Shown: piece by piece, positions 31,661 to 41,987 of the stretch | Position numbering within the stretch: position 1 is the stretch's first letter | Layout of the letters: every line of letters starts with the position of its first letter | Assembly: GCF_001015195.1 (NCBI RefSeq) | Contig: NZ_LDES01000101.1 | Coordinates: 1 to 43,206, forward strand | From: Sphingomonas sp. Y57 | GTDB taxonomy: Bacteria; Pseudomonadota; Alphaproteobacteria; Sphingomonadales; Sphingomonadaceae | Direction of reading: 5' to 3' | DNA length: 43,206 nt | The notes under the pieces: generated by a model | What the model was told of the DNA's origin: nothing | The model's database searches: none | The model's input: the letters and a program-made list of their open reading frames with translations, nothing else | Position numbers and translations under genes: made by a program

Positions 31661-32910
31661 GCCGCCATCTCCAGCGCCGCCGCGAGGATCGCGTCGTAGA
31701 TCGCGCCGAGGTCATTATCGTCTATACAATAAGGTGGCATCACATAGACGGTGTTGCCCATCGGGCGGAGCAGCAGGCCGTTGTCGCGGAAGAAGCGGCC
31801 GAGCATCGGAGCCATCGCCGAAAGATAGTCGCCATAGGGATCGACGAACTCCATCGCCGTGATCGTGCCGAGCTGGCGTTTGCCGACGATCAGCGGATGA
31901 TCGAGCCGGTCCAGCTGTCGCGCCTGGCGGTGGACGAGGGCGCCGATCCGGTCGAGCACCGGCTCCTCCTGCCAGATCGCGATATTGGCGTTGGCGGCGG
32001 CGCAGGCGATCGGATTGGCGGTGTAGCTCGACGAATGGAAGAACATCCGTGCGCGGTCCTGCGACAGGTGCGCGTTGAAGATGTCCCGTGTCGCAAGCGT
32101 CACGGCCAGCGGGATGGCGCCGCCCGTCAGCCCCTTGGACAGGCACATCAGATCGGGTTCCACCCCGGCGTGCTGGCAGGCGAAGAGCATGCCGGTGCGT
32201 CCCCAGCCGGTCATCACCTCGTCGGCGATGAACAGCACGCCCTCCCGCGCGCAGATGTCCCGCAGCGCCTTCAGCACATGCGGCGGATAGATCAGCATTC
32301 CCCCCGCACCCAGGATCAGCGGCTCGACGATCAGGGCGGCGGGCGGCGGACTCTGCGCGCAGATCGCCTCGAGCGCAGCGATCGTCCGATCGCCGTCGCC
32401 GACCGGGAAGGGCAGGGTGTCGACGTCGAACAGCAGCGGCTGGTAGGCGCGGTTGTAGACGCCGCGTTCGCCCACCGACATCGCGCCGATCGTGTCGCCA
32501 TGATAGCTGTGCTCCATCACGACGATGCGATGACGCGGCTCGCCCCTGTTGAGCCAGGTCCCCAGCGCCATCTTCAACGCGACCTCGACGCTGGTCGATC
32601 CGCTGTCGGAAAAGAACACATGGTCGAGCGCCGCGGGCGTGATGTCGACCAGCGCCCGTGCCAGCGTCTCGGCCGGCTCATGGGTCCAGCCGGCGAAGAT
32701 GAGCTGGTCGAGCTTTTCGGTCTGGGCGCGGATCGCGGCCATGATCCTGGGATTGCAATGGCCGTGGGTCGTCACCCACCAGGACGAGATCGCGTCGACA
32801 TAGCGGCGGCCGTCGGCGGCATGGAGCGCGGCGCCTTCCGCCCGCTCGATCAGCGGGATGTCCTCACCCAGGCCGTGCTGGGTGAAGGGATGCCAGACGG
32901 GAGAGCTCAT
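31657..32910 (-). CDS. bioA: Adenosylmethionine-8-amino-7-oxononanoate aminotransferase BioA
   Basis: The 417-residue class III aminotransferase starts with WHPFTQHGLGEDIPLIERAE and has the BioA segment SSWWVTTHGHCNPRI, the aspartate of ADEVMTGWGRTG, and the PLP lysine in LSKGLTGGAIPL. It makes 7,8-diaminopelargonate using S-adenosylmethionine as amino donor. The ATG at 32910 overlaps the bioD stop; the open frame up to 33174 lies inside bioD. Its stop overlaps the 44-residue membrane peptide gene. Confidence 0.97.
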   Translation of the reverse strand: MSSPVWHPFTQHGLGEDIPLIERAEGAALHAADGRRYVDAISSWWVTTHGHCNPRIMAAIRAQTEKLDQLIFAGWTHEPAETLARALVDITPAALDHVFFSDSGSTSVEVALKMALGTWLNRGEPRHRIVVMEHSYHGDTIGAMSVGERGVYNRAYQPLLFDVDTLPFPVGDGDRTIAALEAICAQSPPPAALIVEPLILGAGGMLIYPPHVLKALRDICAREGVLFIADEVMTGWGRTGMLFACQHAGVEPDLMCLSKGLTGGAIPLAVTLATRDIFNAHLSQDRARMFFHSSSYTANPIACAAANANIAIWQEEPVLDRIGALVHRQARQLDRLDHPLIVGKRQLGTITAMEFVDPYGDYLSAMAPMLGRFFRDNGLLLRPMGNTVYVMPPYCIDDNDLGAIYDAILAAALEMAA

Positions 32911-33536
32911 GGGGCGAAGTCCTCGGGCGCGAAGGCCGCCGCGAAGGCGGCGGCGAGCGTGTTCGCGTCCAGCGGATCGAGCCGGGGGAGCCGGCCCAGC
33001 CGCCGCACGCCGCCAATCGCGGAGATCGTCCGCTCGCTCTCCTCCTGCGGATCGCCGACGAAGGCGATGCCGAGGATCGGGATGTCGCGCGCGCGCAGCG
33101 CCTCGATCGTCAGCAGGCTGTGGTTGATGGTGCCGAGTGCGGTTCGCGCCACCACCACCGTCTCGAAGCGCCAACCCGCGAAGATGTCGGCGAAGAGCAG
33201 CCCGCCCGCCAGCGGCACCAGCAACCCGCCCGCACCCTCGATCACCAGCCGCCGGTCGCAGGGCGGCGGCGTCAGCAGCGAGGGATCGATCACGACATTG
33301 TCGATCGCGGCGGCGTGATGCGGCGAGGCGGGCGTTTCCAGGCGATAGGCCTCGGGCAGGATGCGGCTGTCGGGGAGGCCCGACAGGCGGCGGACGGTGT
33401 CGCTGTCGGTGCCGTCGGCCAGCCCGGCCTGCACAGGCTTCCAGTAACAGCCGTCGAGCATATGCACGAGGCCCGCGGAGAAGACGGTCTTGCCGACGTC
33501 GGTGTCGGTTGCGGTGACGACGATCGCGCGGGTCAT
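32907..33536 (-). CDS. bioD: Dethiobiotin synthetase BioD
   Basis: The 209-residue protein has the P-loop TATDTDVGKTVFSAGLVH at the N-terminus, the substrate-binding KPVQAG motif and the EGAGGLLVPL motif, all typical of BioD. It closes the ureido ring of dethiobiotin using CO2 and ATP. It overlaps bioF and bioA by 4 nt each, giving a tightly coupled bioF-bioD-bioA operon. bioB and bioC are not in the window. Confidence 0.96.
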   Translation of the reverse strand: MTRAIVVTATDTDVGKTVFSAGLVHMLDGCYWKPVQAGLADGTDSDTVRRLSGLPDSRILPEAYRLETPASPHHAAAIDNVVIDPSLLTPPPCDRRLVIEGAGGLLVPLAGGLLFADIFAGWRFETVVVARTALGTINHSLLTIEALRARDIPILGIAFVGDPQEESERTISAIGGVRRLGRLPRLDPLDANTLAAAFAAAFAPEDFAP

Positions 33537-34642
33537 GCGGTCAGCTCCGTGACGGCGTCGGCAAGGGCGGCGACCGCCGCCTCATCGACGTTGAGGGTCA
33601 GCGAAATCCGCAGCCGCGAAGTGCCGGTCGGCACCGTCGGCGGGCGGATGCCCCGCACGTCGAAGCCGCAGTGCTGAAGCTTCGCCGCGATCGCCATGGT
33701 GCGGGCGTCGTCGCCGAGGACGACGGGGACGATCTGCGACCCGCTGGACGGCAGCCGTTCGCCGGCGAAGGCGATCAGCCGGGCGAGCCGGTCGCGCCGC
33801 TCGTGCTGGGCGCGGACGAGGTCGAGGCTGGCGCGGACGGCGGCGGCGGCAAGCGGCGAGGGCGCGGTCGAGAAGATGAAGCCTCGCCCCTTGTTGACCA
33901 ATATGTCGGCAATGACGCGCGGGCAGCAGACCAGTGCGCCTTCGCAGCCCAGCGCCTTGCCGCAGGTCCGCAGCACCACAACATTCTCGCGGCCGTCGAG
34001 GCCATCGGCGAGGCCCCGGCCCTCGCGGCCGAAAACGCCGACGGCGTGGGCGTCATCGATCACGAGGAAGGCTTCCTCGCGGTCGGCGAGCGCTGCAAGC
34101 TCGGCAAGCGGGGCCTTGTCCCCGTCCATGCTGTAGAGGCTCTCGACCGCTATCCATACCCGGCCCTTGTGACCTTCGGCGCGCCAGCGCGTGATCGCAT
34201 CGGCAAAGGCATCCACATCATTGTGTCCGGCCGCGACGGTCGCCGCGCGACCGAGGCGCATCCCTTCATGCGCGCTCGCGTGGATCAGCGAATCATGGAC
34301 GATCAGGTCGCGTCCGGCCGGCAAGGTCGAGAAGATCGCGCTGTTCGCCGCGAAGCCCGAGGAGAAGAACAGGCTCGCCTCGCTGCCAAAGAAGGCGGCG
34401 GCCTCCCCCTCCAGCGCCTCATGCTCGGGATCGTTGCCGCGCAGCAGCCGCGACCCGCCCGCGCCGATGGAGACGCCCCGGTCGAGCGCGGCGGCGACGG
34501 CGGCGCGTAGCTCGGCCGATCGCGAAAGGCCCAGATAGTCGTTCGAGGCGAAGTCGTGGCCCGCGCGCGGGATGAGGCTGCGGGTGCGGGAGCGCCGGGC
34601 GATCTGGGCGAGCGCTTCGCGATGGGCGTCGAGGATCGACAT
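33533..34642 (-). CDS. bioF: 8-amino-7-oxononanoate synthase BioF
   Basis: The 369-residue protein is an alpha-oxoamine synthase with FASNDYLGLSRSAELRAAV near the N-terminus, GAGGSRLLRGNDPEHEALE, the DDAHAVGVFGREGRGL segment and the PLP lysine in TCGKALGCEGA. It joins pimeloyl-ACP or -CoA and alanine. It is the first gene of the bio operon and is divergent from grpE. Confidence 0.96.
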   Translation of the reverse strand: MSILDAHREALAQIARRSRTRSLIPRAGHDFASNDYLGLSRSAELRAAVAAALDRGVSIGAGGSRLLRGNDPEHEALEGEAAAFFGSEASLFFSSGFAANSAIFSTLPAGRDLIVHDSLIHASAHEGMRLGRAATVAAGHNDVDAFADAITRWRAEGHKGRVWIAVESLYSMDGDKAPLAELAALADREEAFLVIDDAHAVGVFGREGRGLADGLDGRENVVVLRTCGKALGCEGALVCCPRVIADILVNKGRGFIFSTAPSPLAAAAVRASLDLVRAQHERRDRLARLIAFAGERLPSSGSQIVPVVLGDDARTMAIAAKLQHCGFDVRGIRPPTVPTGTSRLRISLTLNVDEAAVAALADAVTELTA

Positions 34643-34699
34643 GCGCTGCCCCTAACGCCTGTTTTCCCGTCCGTGAAGCAGATGAAATCGAACAGAGCA

Positions 34700-34730
34700 C
34701 TGGTTGTTCGTCGGCGTTTGACTATATCAG
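34700..34730 (+). promoter_or_regulatory. Candidate RpoH (heat-shock) promoter of grpE
   Basis: CTGG (34700-34703), a 17-nt spacer and ACTATATCAG (34721-34730) match the alphaproteobacterial RpoH pattern CTTG-N17-CYTATNTNNG with two mismatches. Spacing is the same as for the dnaK promoter. The leader to grpE would be about 40 nt. Confidence 0.45.
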
Positions 34731-34777
34731 CCGGCGAAACAGGTGCGGATCAATCCGCGAAGCTACCGGAAGAAGGC

Positions 34778-35323
34778 ATGAGCGAAGAGAATATCGGCGA
34801 AAACGAAGTCGAAACCCCCGAGACCGAACCGTCGGCCGAGGCCGAGGTCGAGAGCCCGTTCGCCAAGCTCGAAGGCGAGCTGGAGAAGCTGCGCAACGAG
34901 GTGCTCTACGCCCAGGCGGAGACGCAGAACGTCCGCCGCCGGCTGGAGAAGGAGAAGGCCGACGCGTCGGCTTATGCCGCTACCGGCTTCGCGCGCGACA
35001 TGCTGTCGGTAGCCGACAATCTCGGCCGCGCCTTGGCGGCAATCCCGGCCGAGCTGCGCGAGGATGAGCGGATCAATTCGCTGCTGACCGGCATTGAGAT
35101 GACCGCGAAGGAACTGGAGAACGTCTTCCAGCGCAACGGCATCAGCAAGATCGAGGCGCTTGGCGCCAAGCTCGATCCGAACCGCCACCAGGCGATGGTC
35201 GAGTTGCCCAGCGCCGATGCCGAGCCCGGCACGGTGATCCAGGAGATGCAGGCCGGCTACATGATCAAGGACCGGCTGCTCCGTCCGGCACTGGTCGGCG
35301 TCGCCAAGACTCCGGAGGGCTGA
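34778..35323 (+). CDS. grpE: Nucleotide exchange factor GrpE
   Basis: The 181-residue protein has an acidic N-terminus, a long coiled coil (AKLEGELEKLRNEVLYAQAE, then TQNVRRRLEKEK) and the C-terminal beta domain with KLDPNRHQAMVELPSADAEP and the IQEMQAGYMIKDRLLRPALV signature. GrpE releases ADP from DnaK. The ATG at 34778 with GGAAGAAGG upstream is used; the open frame from 34556 begins inside bioF. It is separated from dnaK by a 2.8-kb accessory interval. Confidence 0.96.
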   Translation: MSEENIGENEVETPETEPSAEAEVESPFAKLEGELEKLRNEVLYAQAETQNVRRRLEKEKADASAYAATGFARDMLSVADNLGRALAAIPAELREDERINSLLTGIEMTAKELENVFQRNGISKIEALGAKLDPNRHQAMVELPSADAEPGTVIQEMQAGYMIKDRLLRPALVGVAKTPEG

Positions 35324-35343
35324 GTCCCCCTCGAATTCTACTA

Positions 35344-35830
35344 GAGCGTAGTTTCATAAGTGGGGAGCCGCGGGCATATTGATGCCAGTTGGACCCTGGC
35401 GAAGAAGGTTTCGGCCAGTGTGTCGTAGCGGGTGACAACCTAGTGGAAGTGGTTCAGCTTCGAGTGAATGCGCTCGATCAGGTTGCACTCGAGATACGGC
35501 CATGTGCTGAAGCAAGATTTTGGCCTTCGGTCGGACTTCAGCGGATATTGGCAAAGGCTCCCTTCTCGCGGAGGGACGCCCGAATCCAGTCGGCGTCATA
35601 GGCCTCGTCTGCGAGGACGATTGTTCCGCCACCCACATGGTCAAACAGTTCGTCAGCCGCTTGCCCGTCATGGTTTTGACCGGGCCTTCCCCGTCGCCGC
35701 CTGCGGGGATTTTAGTCGTGAGGCCGCCGCAACGACCGAGACAATGATGTCGATCCCCCCTTTTTGCCGTCCAGCGTGTTGGTGGGGGGGGGGCGGAGGT
35801 GGTGTCATCGACACTTTACCTCAAAACGGC
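35344..35830 (-). pseudogene. Decayed IS5-family (IS427-like) transposase
   Basis: Fragments of one transposase appear in several minus-strand frames: GLTTKIPAGGDGEGPVKTM, then QAADELFDHVGGGTIVLADE with AYDADWIRASLREKGAFANI, then ECNLIERIHSKLNHFH, and VVTRYDTLAETFFARVQLAS. Between them lie frameshifts and stop codons (for example after GAFANIR and after LNHFH). The second aspartate and the glutamate of the DDE triad can still be recognised. The 3' end reaches the presumed terminal repeat (from about 35345); the N-terminal part is missing, and no partner terminal repeat was found. A run of ten G at 35784-35793 lies in the eroded part. The gene cannot be active. Confidence 0.85.
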
Positions 35831-36055
35831 CACGCACTATATTGATGTTGTCGAAAATGGCAGGCCGGTATTTGGTGAGCCCCGGCCACCGTTCCTCGGA
35901 ACGGTTCTTCCAGCCCTTAGCGGGCCGCGGACCTCGACGGAAGCGAGCGTAACAGCCCGCCCGTCGTTGCTGCGCGTTTTCGCCTAGATGCATCGTCGGA
36001 TCGGCTGAGCGCCTCTGTCAACCACGTGCTGAGGCACGGAGACGAGGAACCTGTC
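35831..36055. other. 225-bp interval with no recognisable gene
   Basis: Short open frames exist on both strands (up to 62 codons), but none has a ribosome site or a recognisable product. The stretch is probably eroded DNA beside the insertion-sequence remnant. GAGGAA at 36043-36048 serves the next gene. Confidence 0.4.
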
Positions 36056-36556
36056 ATGTTCACCGACTACATCAAGTATCTTCCCCTGCTCTCGATGTGC
36101 GGATGGATCGCGATGTTCGCATCCAAGCACAAAAGCCTGTTCCTGGGCGACTGCATGGGCCTTGTTTACCATCTGGCGCTGGTGCCGGTGGTGGCTCTCC
36201 TTCCCGGTAGCGTCGAGATAAAGTTCGCCGGATACCTCTGGTTGTTCGGCGACGCGATGGTTGACATGGCTTCGATCAACGGCGCCGGACACCAGAACGC
36301 TTGGACGGCACGGATGTGCGTGCATCTGCTGGCATCGATTTGGATAGCCGGTGCTTCCTTTGGGATGACAAGCGCGGCTCGCCTCATCGGCGTCTCCTTG
36401 AGCGCCGGCTTGTTCTTGCACGCCCTGCTCGGGCCACGTATCGCGCGTACAAAGCAGGTTCTGGGCGTATTCGTCTTCCCTGGCATGATCGCCTGGCTGC
36501 TTTCAGTTGCCTACTGGCTGGGAGCTTTCACAGCGACCGTTCCGGTCGGTCATTGA
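36056..36556 (+). CDS. Unrecognised six-helix membrane protein
   Basis: I do not recognise this 166-residue protein. It has about six hydrophobic helices, for example YLPLLSMCGWIAMFAS, GLVYHLALVPVVALLPG, MCVHLLASIWIAGASFGM and GVFVFPGMIAWLLSVAYWLG. The ATG at 36056 with GAGGAA upstream is preferred over one at 36026. Its codon use looks less GC-biased than that of the neighbouring genes. It lies alone between the transposase remnant and the convergent sulfotransferase gene, which suggests acquired DNA. Confidence 0.7.
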   Translation: MFTDYIKYLPLLSMCGWIAMFASKHKSLFLGDCMGLVYHLALVPVVALLPGSVEIKFAGYLWLFGDAMVDMASINGAGHQNAWTARMCVHLLASIWIAGASFGMTSAARLIGVSLSAGLFLHALLGPRIARTKQVLGVFVFPGMIAWLLSVAYWLGAFTATVPVGH

Positions 36557-36606
36557 CTGGCTGGCTTTGTCTCGCGGGCAGGCGTGCTATGCTGCCGCCC
36601 GTGTCT

Positions 36607-37539
36607 TCAGCCCGCGTCGCGTGACAGGATCTCGTACTGGCGACGCTTCATCCGGGCTCTGGCCTTGCGGCTTCCCAGGCGCGCGACCAGCCAGCCCTTG
36701 AGCCACAGGCCGGTTCCGAGCCGCTCGCGCCGGTGGTTGGCAAGGACCAGCCAGTTCTGGATGCCGAAGGCGACCCGACGCAGCATCGACGGGGGCCGCA
36801 CCGTCCCGCTCAGGAAATAGCCGTTTTGGAGCAGCCAGCGAGCGGCGCTGTGTTCCGCCGCGGAAATCTCCCCCGGCTCGGCCTTGCGCCAGCGGCCGGC
36901 GGGCTCCTGGTCGAACGGCTGCGACTGAAGCATTGCCGGTGTGAAGGGAACCCGCAGGAACTCGCACAGGCGGCTAAGCTCATATTCCGGTTCGCCGGCC
37001 AGCATCTCGTATTTCAACGTGAACTGCCGGTCGGAGGGCAGTTTGTGCGACATCCGGTCCCACAGCGTCTCGGCCTCGACCCAGTTCGCAATGCCATGCC
37101 ACAGATTGCCGCTTTCGCGGTGGTGGACATGGGCGGCGGCGACATCGCGCCCGTCGCGCACCAGGTGGACGAAACGCGCGTCCGGCCATAGCCAAAGGAT
37201 GCGGTCGAAATGATGCCGGATTGTCGCCCCCGTCACCGTTGCGCCAGGCTTCGCCGCGACCAGTTGATCGAGCAGGGCGCGGGCGATGCCGGTAAAGGGC
37301 ATGCCGGTCGGAACGGAGAGACCCAGCTGCCGGAAACGGCGGTCGAACTCGACCGAGCGGATGAAGGCGTCACGTTTCAGGAAACGCCCGTCCGGTGTGA
37401 TCGCGTCGACCACGAAGTCGATGTCCGGGGCTATCAGGATCGCGGGGTTGCGGGCCAGGAGCTGACGCAGCGCCGTACACCCCGATCGCGGTGCCGCGAC
37501 CAGGAAGACCGGCGGGGCCATGGCCGGCGCGCTCGCCAT
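36607..37539 (-). CDS. Sulfotransferase family protein
   Basis: The 310-residue protein has the PAPS 5'-phosphosulfate loop VAAPRSGCTALRQLL (about residues 14-28) and the 3'-phosphate motif VRDGRDVAAAHVHHRES, the two landmarks of sulfotransferases. The acceptor is not known; it may be a glycan, lipid or peptide. The ATG at 37539 overlaps the stop of the PCuAC gene by one base (TGATG), so translation is coupled to it; ATG 37521 is an alternative. The C-terminus is basic. No PAPS synthesis genes are nearby. Confidence 0.85.
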   Translation of the reverse strand: MASAPAMAPPVFLVAAPRSGCTALRQLLARNPAILIAPDIDFVVDAITPDGRFLKRDAFIRSVEFDRRFRQLGLSVPTGMPFTGIARALLDQLVAAKPGATVTGATIRHHFDRILWLWPDARFVHLVRDGRDVAAAHVHHRESGNLWHGIANWVEAETLWDRMSHKLPSDRQFTLKYEMLAGEPEYELSRLCEFLRVPFTPAMLQSQPFDQEPAGRWRKAEPGEISAAEHSAARWLLQNGYFLSGTVRPPSMLRRVAFGIQNWLVLANHRRERLGTGLWLKGWLVARLGSRKARARMKRRQYEILSRDAG

Positions 37540-37991
37540 CAGTGGGGCATGCCGTCCATGTCGTCCCCGGCTGCCACGGACTTCGCCTCCACCTCGATCC
37601 GCGTGCCGCTCGCGAAGGTGAAGAGCATCGGCACGCCGGTCCCTGCAGTGATTCGCGGGTCGACCCCGTACAGCATCGCGTGGCTGCCCCCCGGCGCAAA
37701 CAGGACGGCCTTGCCCGCCGGAACCTGCACCTCGGCAATCGGCCGCATCGTCATCACGCCCCCGTTCATGACGCTCTCGTGCAATTCTATCTTGTTCACC
37801 ACGGCGCTGTCGATCCTGACGAGGCGGTCGTCCTTCGCCCCGCCTTCCAGCGTGAAATAGGCGCCGGCCGGGCCTCCGGGCACTGCAGCAAGCCGCACGC
37901 GCGCATCCTTGACGAGCGGCTTGTCCGCGCGTTGCGGCTGACAGGCGGACAGGGCGACAAGGGCCATGGCGGCAACAATCGTGCGGTACAT
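37539..37991 (-). CDS. PCuAC-family copper chaperone lipoprotein
   Basis: The 150-residue protein has a lipoprotein signal with a lipobox LSAC (Cys 17) and the full copper motif H-x10-M-x21-H-x-M: His 71, Met 82, His 104 and Met 106, in HESVMNGGVMTM and GGSHAM. PCuAC proteins bring copper to the CuA site of cytochrome oxidase in the periplasm. The ATG at 37991 has GGAG 7 nt upstream; the longer frame to 38057 would bury the signal peptide. The last 13 residues are Asp/Met/His-rich (DDMDGMPH) and may bind metal too. It precedes the sulfotransferase gene. Confidence 0.93.
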   Translation of the reverse strand: MYRTIVAAMALVALSACQPQRADKPLVKDARVRLAAVPGGPAGAYFTLEGGAKDDRLVRIDSAVVNKIELHESVMNGGVMTMRPIAEVQVPAGKAVLFAPGGSHAMLYGVDPRITAGTGVPMLFTFASGTRIEVEAKSVAAGDDMDGMPH

Positions 37992-38035
37992 CGAAAACTC
38001 CGTGGGAATCACCATGCAATTAGGAGCTGTTGCGT

Positions 38036-38066
38036 CTTGCAGCAAATGAATCCCCACCTATATCGC
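38036..38066 (+). promoter_or_regulatory. RpoH (sigma-32) heat-shock promoter of dnaK
   Basis: CTTG (38036-38039), a 17-nt spacer and CCTATATCG (38057-38065) match the alphaproteobacterial RpoH consensus CTTG-N17/18-CYTATNTNNG in all but the last base. Transcription would start near 38072, about 80 nt before dnaK. The -35 lies in the leader of the divergent PCuAC gene. Confidence 0.7.
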
Positions 38067-38151
38067 CCCCATTCAACGCGATCTGCCGCGTGCTCGCCTC
38101 GTTACATGGGGGCATCGACGGGATCGGTTTTGGGGGTTTGAAAGGACTGGA

Positions 38152-40044
<1,893 letters not shown>

Positions 40045-40070
40045 GGCGTCGATGATGCCATGACCTTACC

Positions 40071-40094
40071 GGCCCCGTCAGCGATGGCGGGGCC
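40071..40094 (+). terminator. Hairpin after dnaK
   Basis: GGCCCCG (40071-40077) and CGGGGCC (40088-40094) form a 7-bp stem with a 10-nt loop, 26 nt after the dnaK stop. No T-tract follows; it may only weaken read-through to dnaJ. Confidence 0.5.
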
Positions 40095-40237
40095 GTGTAT
40101 CGTCTGGCAGGAATGGATTGGATGGTTGGCCGCTCCCGCAACGATGGCCAGGAAGGTGGAAGGGTCCGCCGGCCTGGAAATCGCGGCAAGGGATAATCGG
40201 GAGCGGGCACGGGGCATGTGGTGGTCTACGGGGCGCG

Positions 40238-41377
40238 ATGAGCACGGATATCGATTATTACGAGCTGCTCGAGGTCGAGCGCACGGCCGACGACAAGGTC
40301 CTCAAGTCCGCCTTCCGGCGGCTGGCGATGCAATATCATCCGGATCGCAATCCCGGCGATCATACCGCCGAGGCGAAGTTCAAGGCGATCAACGAAGCCT
40401 ATGACTGCCTGAAGGACCCGCAGAAGCGCGCGGCCTATGATCGGTTCGGCAAGGCGGCCTTCCAGAATGGCGGGCCCGGCGCCGGCGGTTTCGGCGGCGG
40501 GGGCTTCGAAGGCTTCTCCGACATCTTCGAGAATATCTTCGGCGAGTTCATGGGCGGCGGCCGTAGCGGCGGGCAGCGCTCCAGCGTGCGGCGCGGCGCC
40601 GACCTGCGCTATGACCTCGAGATCTCGCTCGAGGATGCCTATGCCGGCAAGCAGGCCTCGATCACCGTCGACGTCGCGGCGCAGTGCGACAGCTGCGACG
40701 GATCGGGCGCCAAGCCCGGCACCGGCACCCAGCATTGCAAGACCTGCGGCGGCCACGGCAAGGTGCGCGCGCAGCAGGGCTTCTTCGTGGTCGAGCGGAC
40801 CTGTCCGTCCTGCCATGGCGCGGGCCAGGTGATCTCCGACCCCTGCGACGCCTGCCATGGTGAAGGCCGGATCGAGAAGACCAAGACGCTTGACGTCGGG
40901 GTTCCCGCCGGCGTCGACGAAGGCACCCGCATCCGGCTGACCGGCGAGGGTGAGGCCGGGGCGCGGGGCGGCCCGCCGGGCGACCTCTACATCTTCATCC
41001 ACCTTCGCCAACACGAGATATTCGAGCGGGACGGGACGACGCTGTTCGCGCGCGCGCCGATCAGCTTCACCACCGCCGCGCTCGGCGGCACGATCGAGGT
41101 GCCCGGCCTCGACAAGAAGCGCCATGAGATCCGCATTCCCGCCGGCATCCAGTCGGGCAAGCAGATCCGGCAGCGCGGCGCGGGCATGCCCGTGCTCAAC
41201 GGCCGCGGCCACGGCGACCTGGTCATCCAGATCGATGTCGAGACCCCGACCCGCCTCAGCGCGCGGCAGAAGGAACTGCTCGAGGAGTTCCGCTCGACCG
41301 AGACCGGAGAGGAATGCCCCCAGTCAAGTGGCTTCTTCGCCCGCCTCAAGGGCATGTGGGAAGATCTGACGGAGTAG
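40238..41377 (+). CDS. dnaJ: Co-chaperone DnaJ (Hsp40)
   Basis: The 379-residue protein has a J domain with HPD ([19 protein letters not shown]), a Gly/Phe-rich segment ([19 protein letters not shown]), and four zinc-binding repeats [24 protein letters not shown] and CDACHGEG, followed by the substrate-binding C-terminal domains. It stimulates the DnaK ATPase. The ATG at 40238 ([13 protein letters not shown]) is chosen; an open extension to 40118 has no DnaJ-like sequence. The ribosome site is weak (GGGGCGCG). Confidence 0.98.
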   Translation: MSTDIDYYELLEVERTADDKVLKSAFRRLAMQYHPDRNPGDHTAEAKFKAINEAYDCLKDPQKRAAYDRFGKAAFQNGGPGAGGFGGGGFEGFSDIFENIFGEFMGGGRSGGQRSSVRRGADLRYDLEISLEDAYAGKQASITVDVAAQCDSCDGSGAKPGTGTQHCKTCGGHGKVRAQQGFFVVERTCPSCHGAGQVISDPCDACHGEGRIEKTKTLDVGVPAGVDEGTRIRLTGEGEAGARGGPPGDLYIFIHLRQHEIFERDGTTLFARAPISFTTAALGGTIEVPGLDKKRHEIRIPAGIQSGKQIRQRGAGMPVLNGRGHGDLVIQIDVETPTRLSARQKELLEEFRSTETGEECPQSSGFFARLKGMWEDLTE

Positions 41378-41422
41378 GCGTCGTCCGGCCCTCTTTCGCG
41401 AGGATGGCGACGCACACCCCCG

Positions 41423-41512
41423 CGTCATGCCGGCGGAGGCCGGCATCTCGGGCGGCTCGTGCCTCGACCTATTCTCCCCTCTCCGGAGATGCCGGCCTCC
41501 GCCGGCATGACG
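41423..41512. repeat. REP-like element with perfect 27-bp inverted arms
   Basis: Arms 41423-41449 and 41486-41512 are exact reverse complements of 27 bp, built from CGTCATGCCGG-N-GGAGGCCGG and so on, around a 36-nt spacer. It sits between the convergent dnaJ and the 79-residue protein gene and belongs to the same family as 30491-30578. Confidence 0.85.
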
Positions 41513-41553
41513 AAGAGGGGAGGTGCTTCCGGGCTCGTCGCCGGCAACCCGCT

Positions 41554-41793
41554 CTAGAAGCTCATCCCATAATAGCGATATTCGTCGGCGATCTCGTTGT
41601 CGATCGCCGCCGATGCGGCGAGGTCGGCGTCGGCCCTGGCCTGGTCGCAGCTGACCGATCCCCGCACCGGGCCGGCGGCGGGCATGGCGACCGGCCGCAC
41701 CCAGGCCGGAACCGGCCCGATCTCCACCCTGTCGGCCGCCCGCGCCGGCGACAGCGCCGCGCAGGCCAGCATGATCCAGACGAGCATCCGCAT
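41554..41793 (-). CDS. Small exported protein, possible fragment of a DUF3857-type protein
   Basis: The 79-residue protein has an N-terminal signal peptide (MRMLVWIMLACAALSPARA) and a short mature part with VEIGPVPAWVRPVAMP, one cysteine (SVSCDQA) and RYYGMSF at its end. The IGPVPAWV motif resembles the beginning of periplasmic DUF3857/transglutaminase-type proteins, which are several hundred residues long, so this may be a short remnant. GGGGGATCAATCA lies before the ATG at 41793. It could be a real small periplasmic protein; no function is known. Confidence 0.55.
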   Translation of the reverse strand: MRMLVWIMLACAALSPARAADRVEIGPVPAWVRPVAMPAAGPVRGSVSCDQARADADLAASAAIDNEIADEYRYYGMSF

Positions 41794-41853
41794 TGATTGA
41801 TCCCCCTTTGTTCTTTTTAATTATCCGGGCGGAGCAATCAACCATCGAAAGGT

Positions 41854-41875
41854 CCAAGATCGATCGATCTTGGAA
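41854..41875. promoter_or_regulatory. Perfect 22-bp palindrome upstream of ogt
   Basis: The 22 bp are a perfect palindrome with half-site TCCAAGATCGA. It lies in the divergent region between the small exported protein gene and ogt, 113 bp before the ogt start. It may be a regulator's operator. No known consensus fits. Confidence 0.5.
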
Positions 41876-41987
41876 GGGGCGCCTGCTCGCGGCGCAGGGA
41901 TACGCGCGATTGTGCCGCAAGGAACGGAAAGCTTTCCCTTCCCGCCTGCCGCATGAAAGGGCATCCCTACGTCCAAGGAGCCGATCG

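Noticed and set aside
35784-35793. Run of ten G as a phase-variation tract
   Set aside because: It lies in eroded transposase DNA with no intact gene to switch; it may also be a sequencing artefact.
35805-35993. 62-codon frames on both strands beyond the transposase remnant
   Set aside because: They are Arg- or Pro-rich, lack ribosome sites, and match no part of a transposase that I can recognise.
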